Below are positions 24,782 through 31,345 of a stretch of DNA of 41,056 nt, piece by piece. Within the stretch, counting starts at the first letter, position 1. The number at the start of each line of letters is the position of its first letter. Source of the DNA: Oscillospiraceae bacterium (lineage in GTDB: Bacteria; Bacillota; Clostridia; Oscillospirales; Ruminococcaceae); the NCBI GenBank assembly GCA_022766785.1, contig JALEOL010000026.1, positions 1 through 41,056 on the forward strand. Direction: 5' to 3'. The notes beneath the pieces were generated by a model. The model saw nothing but the letters and a program-made list of their open reading frames with translations. It did no database searches and had not been told where the DNA came from. The position numbers and the translations under genes were made by a program.

Positions 24782-25018
24782 TTTAGGCAATACCGCATAA
24801 TTATTTTCGTTCGATTGCGCCGTCAGTTCAGCGCAATATATCACATTTCACTTATAGGTGAAGTAATATTTTGCGCTGAACTGGTTTTTCGTCAGATTGT
24901 ATAAATTCGACGCAGGCGGGCTACCGCCCGTCAAGGAGAATTTGTGCAAGATGACGGAAAATATGCAAGCAAGCGGACGGAAAAGGCGTTAGCCGTTAAT
25001 TGTGCGGTGTTGCCTTTA
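24782..25018 (-). mobile_element. MITE-like palindromic element between pstS and pstC (237 bp)
   Basis: Terminal inverted repeats of 21 bp (24782-24802 and 24998-25018) match at 17 positions. The core 24884-24972 is closely similar to 30987-31075 of the second element and holds hairpins such as GGGCTACCGCCC. It differs from the second copy mainly by an extra 60-bp palindrome at 24824-24883. No open reading frame is present. It is listed on the minus strand because it lies within the minus-strand pst transcript. Confidence 0.8.
24824..24883. repeat. Nested 60-bp palindrome inside the MITE-like element
   Basis: CAGTTCAGCGCAATATATCA at the left pairs with ATATTTTGCGCTGAACTG at the right, with an inner TTCACTTATAGGTGAA hairpin. 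The other copy of the element (30941-31120) has nothing at this place, and the length difference of 57 bp equals this insert less a few bases. It reads as a small palindromic element inserted into a larger one. Confidence 0.7.
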
Positions 25019-25032
25019 CATTAAAGAACTTA

Positions 25033-25071
25033 TAAAAATGCGCCGCGCGACAGCTGTAAAGCCGCTGCGCA
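25033..25071 (-). terminator. Terminator or attenuator after pstS
   Basis: On the minus strand TGCGCAGCGGC...GCGGCGCA forms a GC-rich stem followed by TTTTTATAAG. It lies 47 nt after the pstS stop and before the MITE-like element. Partial termination here would give more PstS than PstCAB, the usual stoichiometry for ABC importers. Confidence 0.55.
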
Positions 25072-25117
25072 GCGCAGAAAAGGGAAGGGAGAAACCTAAA
25101 GAGAAAGGCAATGTCGA

Positions 25118-26101
25118 TTAAGCCAGCTCGCTCCAGTTGTTGATCTCGCCGGTGTAGATCTTCATGATCTCATCGGAGGTGATGTTCTCGATGGGGTTCT
25201 CGAGGTTTACGATCACTGCGATACCGTCGTCGGCGATCTTCATCTCGGTAAGACCTGCGTCAAGCTCCTCCTGCTTGAGCTCACGGGAGGACATTCCGAT
25301 ATCACAGGTGCCCTCGGTAGCTGCGGTGATACCTGCGCCGGAACCGGTCTGCTGAATGTCGATGGATACATCGGGGTTGAGACCCTTGTATGCTTCTGCG
25401 AGCTTCTCCATTACCGGGCCTACAGAGGTGGAGCCGTTCAGGGAGATACCGCCGGAAATGCCGCTTGCTGTGTATGCTTCGGTAGCGTCGATCGCAATGT
25501 AGCCGTTGTCAGAGATGATCTTCTGACCGTCGGTGGACTCGATGAACTTGATGAAGTCCTGAGCTGCTGCGTTAGCGTCCAGCTTGGACTGCTGATAGCA
25601 GATGTTGAAAGGTCTTGCGACAACATACTCGCCGGACTTTATGTCCTCGACAGAGCACTCAACGCCGTTTACGTCCAGAGCCTTTACGGTGTCGTTGAGC
25701 GAACCGAGGGAGATGTAGCCGATAGCGTCAACGTTGCCTGCAACGCTCATCATTACGCCGTTTGTGGAGTTGGAGATCTCTGCGTCGCCGCGGGTCATGT
25801 CCTCCTTCTCGCCTGCTTCGTTCTTCTGCTCAATACCCATAAGCTCAACGAATGCGCCGCGTGTGCCGGAGCCGTCCTCGCGGGATACGACAGTGATCGC
25901 TGAATCAAGCTTTGTCTTGGTTTCGGACGAGGTGTTGTCTGCTGCGCTTGCTGAAGAGGAGTCTGCTGCGGAGCTTTCCTGTGCGGCAGAGGAATTAACG
26001 GAAGCAGAGCTGTCGGAGCTTGTTCCGCCGCTGCAGCCTGCAAGAGCCGCTATAGCCAGAAGTGCTGCTGTGCTCAGTGAAAGTGTTCTTGTGATCTTCA
26101 T
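25118..26101 (-). CDS. pstS: Phosphate-binding lipoprotein PstS
   Basis: 327 aa. Lipoprotein signal with lipobox LAGC (Cys at residue 23), then a Ser/Ala-rich linker. Two lobes of a periplasmic-binding-protein type II fold follow: SREDGSGTRGAFVEL in one and SGGISLNGSTSVGPVMEKLA, DIQQTGSGAGITAATEGTCD and IGMSSRELKQEE in the other. The order of the two phosphate-binding halves differs from E. coli PstS: the segment with SREDGSGTRGAF precedes the GSTSVGPV segment. This arrangement resembles tandem or permuted clostridial PstS proteins. The start is ATG 26101 with AAGGAG 9 nt upstream. It is the first gene of the pst operon. Confidence 0.93.
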   Translation of the reverse strand: MKITRTLSLSTAALLAIAALAGCSGGTSSDSSASVNSSAAQESSAADSSSASAADNTSSETKTKLDSAITVVSREDGSGTRGAFVELMGIEQKNEAGEKEDMTRGDAEISNSTNGVMMSVAGNVDAIGYISLGSLNDTVKALDVNGVECSVEDIKSGEYVVARPFNICYQQSKLDANAAAQDFIKFIESTDGQKIISDNGYIAIDATEAYTASGISGGISLNGSTSVGPVMEKLAEAYKGLNPDVSIDIQQTGSGAGITAATEGTCDIGMSSRELKQEELDAGLTEMKIADDGIAVIVNLENPIENITSDEIMKIYTGEINNWSELA

Positions 26102-26180
26102 AGTTGTTTTCTCCTTAATTGTCACTGTATACGCCGTCAATGGCGTTTTCCTGTACAAGTTTTTTCCTTGTTACAAGCCT

Positions 26181-26246
26181 ATTATAACAGGATATTGTTA
26201 AATCCAAAAGCAGCGCTTTGTTAAATCTTTGTAAATTGATTTTACA
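26181..26246 (-). promoter_or_regulatory. PHO box and promoter of pstS
   Basis: On the minus strand TTTACA (26235-26230) and TTAACA (26224-26219) lie 11 bp apart, with a third TTAACA at 26201-26196, 23 bp further on. TATAAT follows at 26186-26181. TTAACA-like direct repeats at 11-bp spacing are the known PhoP box of low-GC Gram-positives. The -35 position is a poor match (TTTTGG), as expected for an activator-dependent promoter. Confidence 0.7.
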
Positions 26247-26279
26247 ATAGTGCCTATTACCTTTTATATAAATAAGTAC

Positions 26280-26301
26280 AGGCGCAGACTGATCCGCGCC
26301 T
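26280..26301 (-). terminator. Hairpin after the rubrerythrin gene
   Basis: AGGCGC / GCGCCT stem 10 nt beyond the rubrerythrin stop on the minus strand. The T-run after it is poor (TGTACTTATTTAT), so termination is only probable. Confidence 0.4.
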
Positions 26302-26310
26302 TAAAAATAT

Positions 26311-26844
26311 TCAGTAATTCTCGGGCTTCTGCTGGAAGTAGGACTTCGCATAGCCGCAGACGGGGCACTGCTCCGGCGGTTTTTTTCCGAAATGCAGATG
26401 ACCGCAGTTCCGGCACTGCCACATTATTTCCTCCGTCTTTTCGAATACCTGCTGCATTTCGACGGTATTCAGCAGCCGCAGGAAGCGCTCCTCATGAGCT
26501 TTCTCGACCGCCGCCACCATGCGGAATTTCTGGGCGATCTCCGTAAATCCCTCCTCATCCGCGGTCTTTGCGAATTCCGCGTACATCTCCGTCCATTCGA
26601 AATTCTCGCCGGATCTTGCGCTGATTAGGTTCTGCGCAGTGTTGGAAAGACCGCCAAGCTCTTTGAACCAGAGGAATGCGTGAGCTTTCTCGTTATCGGC
26701 GGTCTCCCGGAATATTGCCGCGATCTGTTCAAAGCCCTCGTTTGAGGCGGCTTTCGCGAAATAGTCGTACTTGCTGCGAGCCTGTGTTTCGCCGGCGAAT
26801 GCTGACATCAGGTTCGCTTCGGTGCGTGTTCCTTTTAGTTCCAT
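26311..26844 (-). CDS. Rubrerythrin
   Basis: 177 aa. The N-terminal four-helix diiron domain (1-135) has the expected Glu/His residues in [39 protein letters not shown] and [10 protein letters not shown]. The C-terminal rubredoxin-like zinc/iron site is [10 protein letters not shown] ... CPVCGY. It reduces hydrogen peroxide with NADH-derived electrons and protects anaerobes from oxidative stress in the cytoplasm. The start is ATG 26844 with AGGAAG 7 nt upstream; the frame stays open for 70 more codons upstream without a ribosome site. It is a single-gene unit divergent from the SPDTG protein gene. Confidence 0.95.
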   Translation of the reverse strand: MELKGTRTEANLMSAFAGETQARSKYDYFAKAASNEGFEQIAAIFRETADNEKAHAFLWFKELGGLSNTAQNLISARSGENFEWTEMYAEFAKTADEEGFTEIAQKFRMVAAVEKAHEERFLRLLNTVEMQQVFEKTEEIMWQCRNCGHLHFGKKPPEQCPVCGYAKSYFQQKPENY

Positions 26845-26981
26845 TATTTGTCTTCCTTTCTGTATCGTGGATATTATATATTTCCCGGAATAATTCCTCT
26901 TATGCGTTCGGATATCAAAAAAATCATTCAGTGATATATGCATTTCATATAATTTGTACAAAGAAAAATTGGTGAAAACGC

Positions 26982-27010
26982 TTGACTTTATAATAAAATG
27001 GTGATAAAAT
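26982..27010 (+). promoter_or_regulatory. Promoter of the SPDTG protein gene, followed by a leader hairpin
   Basis: TTGACT (26982-26987), 17-bp spacer ending in TGA, TAAAAT (27005-27010). The leader carries a hairpin GATCGG / CCGATC at 27031-27052, before the ribosome site. Confidence 0.65.
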
Positions 27011-27080
27011 ACGAATTGTAAAAAGAAAAAGATCGGGCGTAAAAGTCCGATCAAATCAAGAACAAAAGAGGTAATATGTC

Positions 27081-27431
27081 ATGAAGATTTCCAAGATCGT
27101 TCTTTCCGCTGCAATCGCAGCAACAATGGCTGTAGCAGGAGCTTCTGTAGCTTCCGCAACCGATGAAGCAGCAACTGTTGAGGCAGCTACCGCTGAGGTC
27201 GCAACTGCTGAGGTCGCTACCGCAGAGACCGCAACCGCTGATGCTGCAACTGCTGAGGCTGCTACCGCTGAGGCTGCTACCGCTGAGGATACCACCGCTG
27301 AGGTCGCTGCTCCTGCTCCCTCTGAGGAAAAGGGTTCTCCCGACACCGGCGTTGCTGGCGTAGCTTCTTCCGTTGGCGCTGCTGTACTGGCTGGCGCAGT
27401 AATGGTTGCTGTTAAGAAGTCCAGAAAGTGA
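27081..27431 (+). CDS. Small low-complexity surface protein with SPDTG sorting-like signal
   Basis: 116 aa. A signal peptide (MKISKIVLSAAIAATMAVAG, cleavage after ASA near residue 26) precedes about ten imperfect repeats of Ala-Ala-Thr-Ala/Val-Glu (about 28-75). A Pro/Ser stretch, SPDTG at residues 86-90, a hydrophobic helix (VASSVGAAVLAGAVMVAV) and the basic end KKSRK follow. The C-terminus has the layout of a cell-wall sorting signal, with SPDTG in place of LPXTG. The repeat codons (GCTGAG, GCTACC, GCAACC) are near-identical, so copy number may vary by slippage. The function is unknown; a wall-attached stalk or spacer is inferred. GAGGT lies 9 nt before the ATG. Confidence 0.7.
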   Translation: MKISKIVLSAAIAATMAVAGASVASATDEAATVEAATAEVATAEVATAETATADAATAEAATAEAATAEDTTAEVAAPAPSEEKGSPDTGVAGVASSVGAAVLAGAVMVAVKKSRK

Positions 27432-27463
27432 TCCGGATATAACCACAGGAACATAATATTCAA

Positions 27464-27508
27464 AAGACCCGTTGTCTGTCTTTGCAGATGACGGGTCTGT
27501 TCTGTTTT
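27464..27508 (+). terminator. Terminator after the SPDTG protein gene
   Basis: AGACCCGT...ACGGGTCT hairpin followed by GTTCTGTTTTG, 33 nt after the stop. Confidence 0.7.
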
Positions 27509-27546
27509 GTCATTCCGGGATTTGCGCTGTTCGCATGAAAACTATG

Positions 27547-27597
27547 TTGACATACGGAAGAAAGTATGCTATAATCAGACTAACGAACATTAGTTAG
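27547..27597 (+). promoter_or_regulatory. Promoter and probable TetR operator
   Basis: TTGACA (27547-27552), 17 bp, TATAAT (27570-27575). Just after the -10 box the sequence CTAACGAACATTAGTTAG (27580-27597) is an imperfect palindrome (14 of 18 positions) that runs up to the ribosome site. Its position between -10 box and start codon fits autorepression by the TetR protein it precedes. Confidence 0.65.
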
Positions 27598-27607
27598 GAG
27601 AGTGCAG

Positions 27608-28255
27608 ATGAAGCAGGAGGATACCAGGCAGATGATACTTACCCAGGCGCTGCGGCTGTTTTCCGAGAACGGTTATGACGCGGTGAGCGTGGGGGAGATA
27701 GCCGCGGCAGTGGGGATAAAGGCACCGTCGCTGTACAACCATTTCAGGAGCAAGCAGGCGATATTTGACGCGGTTATTGAGGACACGCGCCGCCGTTATG
27801 AGGACTTCACCGGACAGCTTTCGGTGCATTTGTCGGATATAGAGCGCGACGTCCGGGAATTTACGGGAATAACGGAGGACGCTCTTGCGGATAAGGTGCG
27901 GCAGATATTCCTGTTTACGCTTAATGATGAGAACGTGAGACGTCTGCGCAAAATGCTGACTATCGAGCAGTTCCGAAGCCGGGAGCTGTCGGAGCTTTAC
28001 ACCCGGCGCTTTGTAGACAGCCTGACGGAGTATCACGCAGGGCTGTTCCGCAGGCTTATCGAAACCGGGGAGCTCAGGGGAGAGGATCCCGGAACGCTTG
28101 CTCTGATGTATACCGCGCCGATATTGACATTGACCGGCGTGTGCGACCGTCAGCCGGAGCTTCTTGGCGACTGCCTTTCAAGGCTTGACGCTCATGTGCG
28201 GCTGTTCTACCGGACATTCAGAAAAAGGGGGATATATCATGAAGCGGACTTTTGA
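27608..28255 (+). CDS. TetR/AcrR family transcriptional regulator
   Basis: 215 aa. The N-terminal helix-turn-helix (about 5-50) reads ILTQALRLFSENGYDAVSVG, EIAAAVGIKAPSLYNHF, RSKQAIFDAV, the classic TetR DNA-binding domain. The C-terminal helical domain is likely a ligand-binding and dimer domain. The start is ATG 27608, 7 nt after AGGAG; the frame also opens at GTG 27602. The 3' end overlaps the next gene by 17 nt, so the two are one unit and the DUF998 membrane protein is the natural regulated target. The inducer is unknown. Confidence 0.9.
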   Translation: MKQEDTRQMILTQALRLFSENGYDAVSVGEIAAAVGIKAPSLYNHFRSKQAIFDAVIEDTRRRYEDFTGQLSVHLSDIERDVREFTGITEDALADKVRQIFLFTLNDENVRRLRKMLTIEQFRSRELSELYTRRFVDSLTEYHAGLFRRLIETGELRGEDPGTLALMYTAPILTLTGVCDRQPELLGDCLSRLDAHVRLFYRTFRKRGIYHEADF

Positions 28256-28901
28256 ACAGACCCTGGGACTGCTGGGGATAGTGAGCCTTTTGTCCTATAC
28301 GGCGGCGGTGGTGTTTTCGCCGCTCGCTTTTCCCGGGTATGACTGGATATCCCGGGCGGTGAGCGATCTTTCTGCCGAAACCGCTCCGTCAAGGGTGCTC
28401 TGGAATCAGCTTTCGGCGCTGTACATGCCCTGCGGTATAGTCTGCTGCACTCTTTGCTGCGGACAGATAAAGGGGCATTACGACCGCCCGGTGAGGCTTG
28501 GGGTGTACCTTTTTGCGGCGATGAACTGGCTCTCTGCGGTGGGTTATTCCATGTTTCCGCTGACCGGTGCCGGGCAGACCGAGGGATTGCAGAATGTTAT
28601 GCACATGGCGGTAACTGTGGGCGTTGTGCTGCTCTCTGTCGCTTCGCTGGCGCTGATAATTGCCGGGGGAATATTCAGGAGAGCCTGTCCGCCGCTCGGG
28701 ATATGGGCGGCGGTATGCCTGCTGTTCATGCTGCTGGGGGCGGTTGGAACGGGAACGCTCCCCGGGGAGTATTTCGGTATTCCGGAGCGGTTCAGCGTAT
28801 TTGCGGCGACCGGATTCAACGCTGTGCTCGGGGTTTACATGTTCCGGGGATTTCCGCAGAGTATTTCAATACAGCAAAAAAAGTCGAGAGTTTCCGGCTG
28901 A
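28239..28901 (+). CDS. DUF998-type membrane protein
   Basis: 220 aa with six predicted membrane helices. SPLAFPGYDWISRAVSDLSA near residue 30 and the later RFSVFAATGFNAVLGVYMFR fit DUF998, a family of small bacterial membrane proteins of unknown function. The start is ATG 28239, inside the end of the tetR gene, with GGGGGAT ahead. Coupling to a TetR repressor suggests inducible expression, perhaps linked to a membrane-active compound; that is inference. Confidence 0.75.
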   Translation: MKRTFEQTLGLLGIVSLLSYTAAVVFSPLAFPGYDWISRAVSDLSAETAPSRVLWNQLSALYMPCGIVCCTLCCGQIKGHYDRPVRLGVYLFAAMNWLSAVGYSMFPLTGAGQTEGLQNVMHMAVTVGVVLLSVASLALIIAGGIFRRACPPLGIWAAVCLLFMLLGAVGTGTLPGEYFGIPERFSVFAATGFNAVLGVYMFRGFPQSISIQQKKSRVSG

Positions 28902-29080
28902 AAAGTGATAGAATATAACCACGGAAACGTTGATAATACAAATTCGCCCCGTTCAAACCTGGCAGCTCACGCGGCAGGATCTGTTGCGGTTGAATTTTAT
29001 CAGCGTATCCCCGGCACCGAAAGCCGCAGCGTCCGGAAGCCCGGTCAGCGGTGCTGTAATGGTCGAAAAGGGGTGGCAGA

Positions 29081-29959
29081 GTGACAGATCAGGTTCTTGC
29101 AGTCCAGCGAATGCAGGACTATATCGAGGCTCATCTTGGTGAAAACATCACGCTTGCAGGGCTTGCAAAGCAGTCGAACTTTTCGCCGTGGTATTCCTAC
29201 AGGCTTTTCCGGGAATACACGGGACTTACTCCGGCGTGCTATATCCGCAGGCTGCGTCTCGCAAGATCGGCAATGCAGCTCAGGAACGGCGACATCAGGA
29301 TAATCGACGCGGCTTTTGAGCATGGCTTCGGCAGCGTGGACGGCTTTACGCGCGCGTTCTTCCGGGAGTTCGGAGTGAACCCCGGCGAGTATGCTGCGGC
29401 TCCTGTCCCGGTCACACTGTTCGTCCCTTACGGAGTGAAATTCAGATCACTGAGAAAGGAAGTAAACACGATGAGCAGCACGAAAAACATATTCATTCAG
29501 GTGATAAAAAAGCCGGAGAGAAAGGTCATCATAAAGCGAGGAGTCAGCGCCGGGGATTATTTCAGCTACTGTGATGAGGTGGGGTGCGATGTGTGGGGCA
29601 CCCTGCTCAGCATGGATTCACTGAGCGGCGAGCCGGTGTGCATGTGGCTACCGGACAGCTATATCACCCCCGGGACGTCCAGATATGTCCAGGGAGTGGA
29701 GGTTCCGGCGGATCACAGCGGAGCGATCCCCGAGGGGTTTGAGGTCATCACGCTCCCGGAGGCGGAGTACATGATGTTCCGGGGCGAACCCTTCCGGGAG
29801 GAGGATTACTGCGACGCGATCGCCGAAGTTCAGCAGGCAATGGAGAAATACGACCCGACCCCGGCAGGATATGCCTGGGACGACAGCAATCCGGCTATCC
29901 AGCTTGAGCCGCGGGGAGAGCGCGGTTATATCGAGCTTCGCGCGGTGAAACGCAGGTGA
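29081..29959 (+). CDS. AraC family regulator with GyrI-like effector domain
   Basis: 292 aa. An N-terminal AraC double helix-turn-helix (about 1-105; MQDYIEAHLGENITLAGLAK, SPWYSYRLFREYTGLTPACY, IDAAFEHGFGSVDGFTRAFF, REFGVNPGEY) is joined by a short linker to a GyrI-like small-molecule-binding domain (145-292). This is the Rob/SoxS-like or BmrR-like layout of multidrug-responsive activators. The start is GTG 29081 with AAAAGGGG about 8 nt upstream. A possible -10 box TAGAAT lies near 28910, but the -35 is poor. The adjacent TetR-DUF998 pair may be a target; that is inference. Confidence 0.88.
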   Translation: MTDQVLAVQRMQDYIEAHLGENITLAGLAKQSNFSPWYSYRLFREYTGLTPACYIRRLRLARSAMQLRNGDIRIIDAAFEHGFGSVDGFTRAFFREFGVNPGEYAAAPVPVTLFVPYGVKFRSLRKEVNTMSSTKNIFIQVIKKPERKVIIKRGVSAGDYFSYCDEVGCDVWGTLLSMDSLSGEPVCMWLPDSYITPGTSRYVQGVEVPADHSGAIPEGFEVITLPEAEYMMFRGEPFREEDYCDAIAEVQQAMEKYDPTPAGYAWDDSNPAIQLEPRGERGYIELRAVKRR

Positions 29960-29976
29960 TCTAAGCAAAAAAGATA

Positions 29977-30012
29977 CGGGACTTGTTCACAACGGACAAG
30001 CCCCGTTTTTTG
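29977..30012 (+). terminator. Terminator between the AraC gene and the convergent Sel1 gene
   Basis: CGGGACTTGT / ACAAGCCCCG stem (one mismatch) followed by TTTTTT; it lies between convergent stops at 29959 and 30021. Confidence 0.75.
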
Positions 30013-30020
30013 TAAAAAAG

Positions 30021-30917
30021 TCAGCAAAGCAGCTTTGTTATCTCAAATCCGTATAGCTCGTCGTAGACAGCAGTAAGGCGCTTTCCGTCCGCAGTAGCTC
30101 CGAAAAAGAACTCATCGTCGCTGTCGAATTGCACTCCGTCAAACCTTACCGCGTTGCCGCATTTCCCGGGCATAGTCTCAACGAAATGCGCGCTGCCGTT
30201 ATATAGAAACTGTATTTTCACTGTTTTCCGGAAAATATAGAACAGGTCGTAAAATCCGAAGTTCTCCACATCAAAGTCCGTCATGGAATACAACTCGCTT
30301 ATCATCTGGCGTATCTGGCTGAGCGTTCCGGAAAAAGGGGCGTTTTTCATGCGCTGCTCCAGAAGTGACCTTGCGTCCTGAAGCAGCCGCAGCGCACGGA
30401 TAGCTTCGCCCCTCTCCGCGCATAGCTTTGAGTACCTGAGAAACACCTCGGGCAGCGGCAGAGCCGGGTCGGTTGCGCTGCGTACCTTGTGATAAAGGCT
30501 GCGTATCATGTCTTTGTATTTCCCGTAGTCTTTGCGGACGAAAAAACCGTTCTTGTACATGTCGGCAAGTTTTACCTCGGCGCTGAGGTCGCCCCTGTCC
30601 GAAGCGAGGGTGAAATAACGGAACGCTTTTTCGTAGTCCCTTTCGCCTGTTTTTCCGTAATACCATATGCAGCCAAGTCCCGCCAACGCTTTTCCGGAGC
30701 CTTTCTCCGCAGCTTCCTCAAAGTGTTTGAGCGCGAGATCGTATTGCCCGTTCTCGTAGCAAAAGCTCCCCAGCTTTACGATATACCCGGCGTCCCCGGT
30801 TTGCCCGATGAGGTATTCCAGAGCCTGAGTATAGAGCACAGTTTCGCTTTTGTCAGAGGAATTCGGATCGTATTGCCGGATAATTCTTTTTGCTTCTGCT
30901 GAATTTGCTATTCCCAT
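30021..30917 (-). CDS. Sel1-repeat (TPR-like) protein
   Basis: 298 aa, cytoplasmic. After a polar start come helical pairs of TPR/Sel1 type at about residues 43-72, 75-108 and 110-140 (YDLALKHFEEAAEKGSGKAL, AGLGCIWYYGKTGERDYEKA, FRYFTLASDRGDLSAEVKLA). A further helical region and a C-terminal beta-rich part of about 70 residues (KIQFLYNGSAHFVETMPGKC) follow. Sel1 proteins are protein-protein adaptors; no partner is evident. The start is ATG 30917 with AAAGGAG 8 nt upstream; the open frame continues through the repeat element but has no other ribosome site. A MITE-like element fills its 5' leader. Confidence 0.8.
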   Translation of the reverse strand: MGIANSAEAKRIIRQYDPNSSDKSETVLYTQALEYLIGQTGDAGYIVKLGSFCYENGQYDLALKHFEEAAEKGSGKALAGLGCIWYYGKTGERDYEKAFRYFTLASDRGDLSAEVKLADMYKNGFFVRKDYGKYKDMIRSLYHKVRSATDPALPLPEVFLRYSKLCAERGEAIRALRLLQDARSLLEQRMKNAPFSGTLSQIRQMISELYSMTDFDVENFGFYDLFYIFRKTVKIQFLYNGSAHFVETMPGKCGNAVRFDGVQFDSDDEFFFGATADGKRLTAVYDELYGFEITKLLC

Positions 30918-30940
30918 ATTCCTGGCTCCTTTCGTTTTTT

Positions 30941-31120
30941 TTAAGGAAGCACCGATTAAATCTGGTGCGCAGATTGCGCAGTCAGATTTTTCGTCAGATT
31001 GTACAAATTGAGTGCAGGCGGGCTGGCGCCCGTCAAGCGAAATTTGTGCGATATGACGGAAAATATGCAAGCAAGATGCGTACCAAGCCGTCAGGCGTGA
31101 TTTAATCAGTGTTTCCTTAA
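30941..31120 (-). mobile_element. MITE-like palindromic element in the leader of the Sel1 gene (180 bp)
   Basis: Terminal inverted repeats TTAAGGAAGCACCGATTAAA (30941-30960) and its counterpart ending 31120 match at 19 of 21 positions. The core 30987-31075 is closely similar to 24884-24972 and has the hairpin GGGCTGGCGCCC and the pairing CGTCAGATTGTACAAATT with AATTTGTGCGATATGACG. It contains no gene. Its left end is 23 nt before the Sel1 ATG and its right end touches the -10 box of the promoter. Confidence 0.85.
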
Positions 31121-31148
31121 TTATACAACTTTTGTCATGGGCGGTCAA
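31120..31148 (-). promoter_or_regulatory. Promoter of the Sel1 gene, abutting the repeat element
   Basis: On the minus strand TTGACC (31148-31143), 17-bp spacer, TATAAT (31125-31120). The last T of the -10 box is also the first base of the repeat element, so the transcript would start inside the element. Confidence 0.7.
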
Positions 31149-31245
31149 GGTCGGAAATGATACAGTTTTCCGCAGCGGGATAAACTGCGTCCGATATGGA
31201 GCAGAAAAACGCCGGGAGGAAATCGGCATATTTCGACAAAACGGC

Positions 31246-31274
31246 TTGATTTGACAGCCGGATTGTGATATAAT
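31246..31274 (+). promoter_or_regulatory. Promoter of dprA
   Basis: TTGATT (31246-31251), 17-bp spacer ending in TTGTGA, TATAAT (31269-31274), about 70 bp before the start codon. Confidence 0.7.
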
Positions 31275-31345
31275 AACCTTACAGCATTTATTATAGATCA
31301 TGCACGATCGCAGATCGGCAAAAAAGCGAATTGAGGAGTGATGAA

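Noticed and set aside
24782..25018. CRISPR-like interpretation of the repeated palindromes
   Set aside because: Only two copies exist, 6 kb apart, with no regular spacers and no cas genes.
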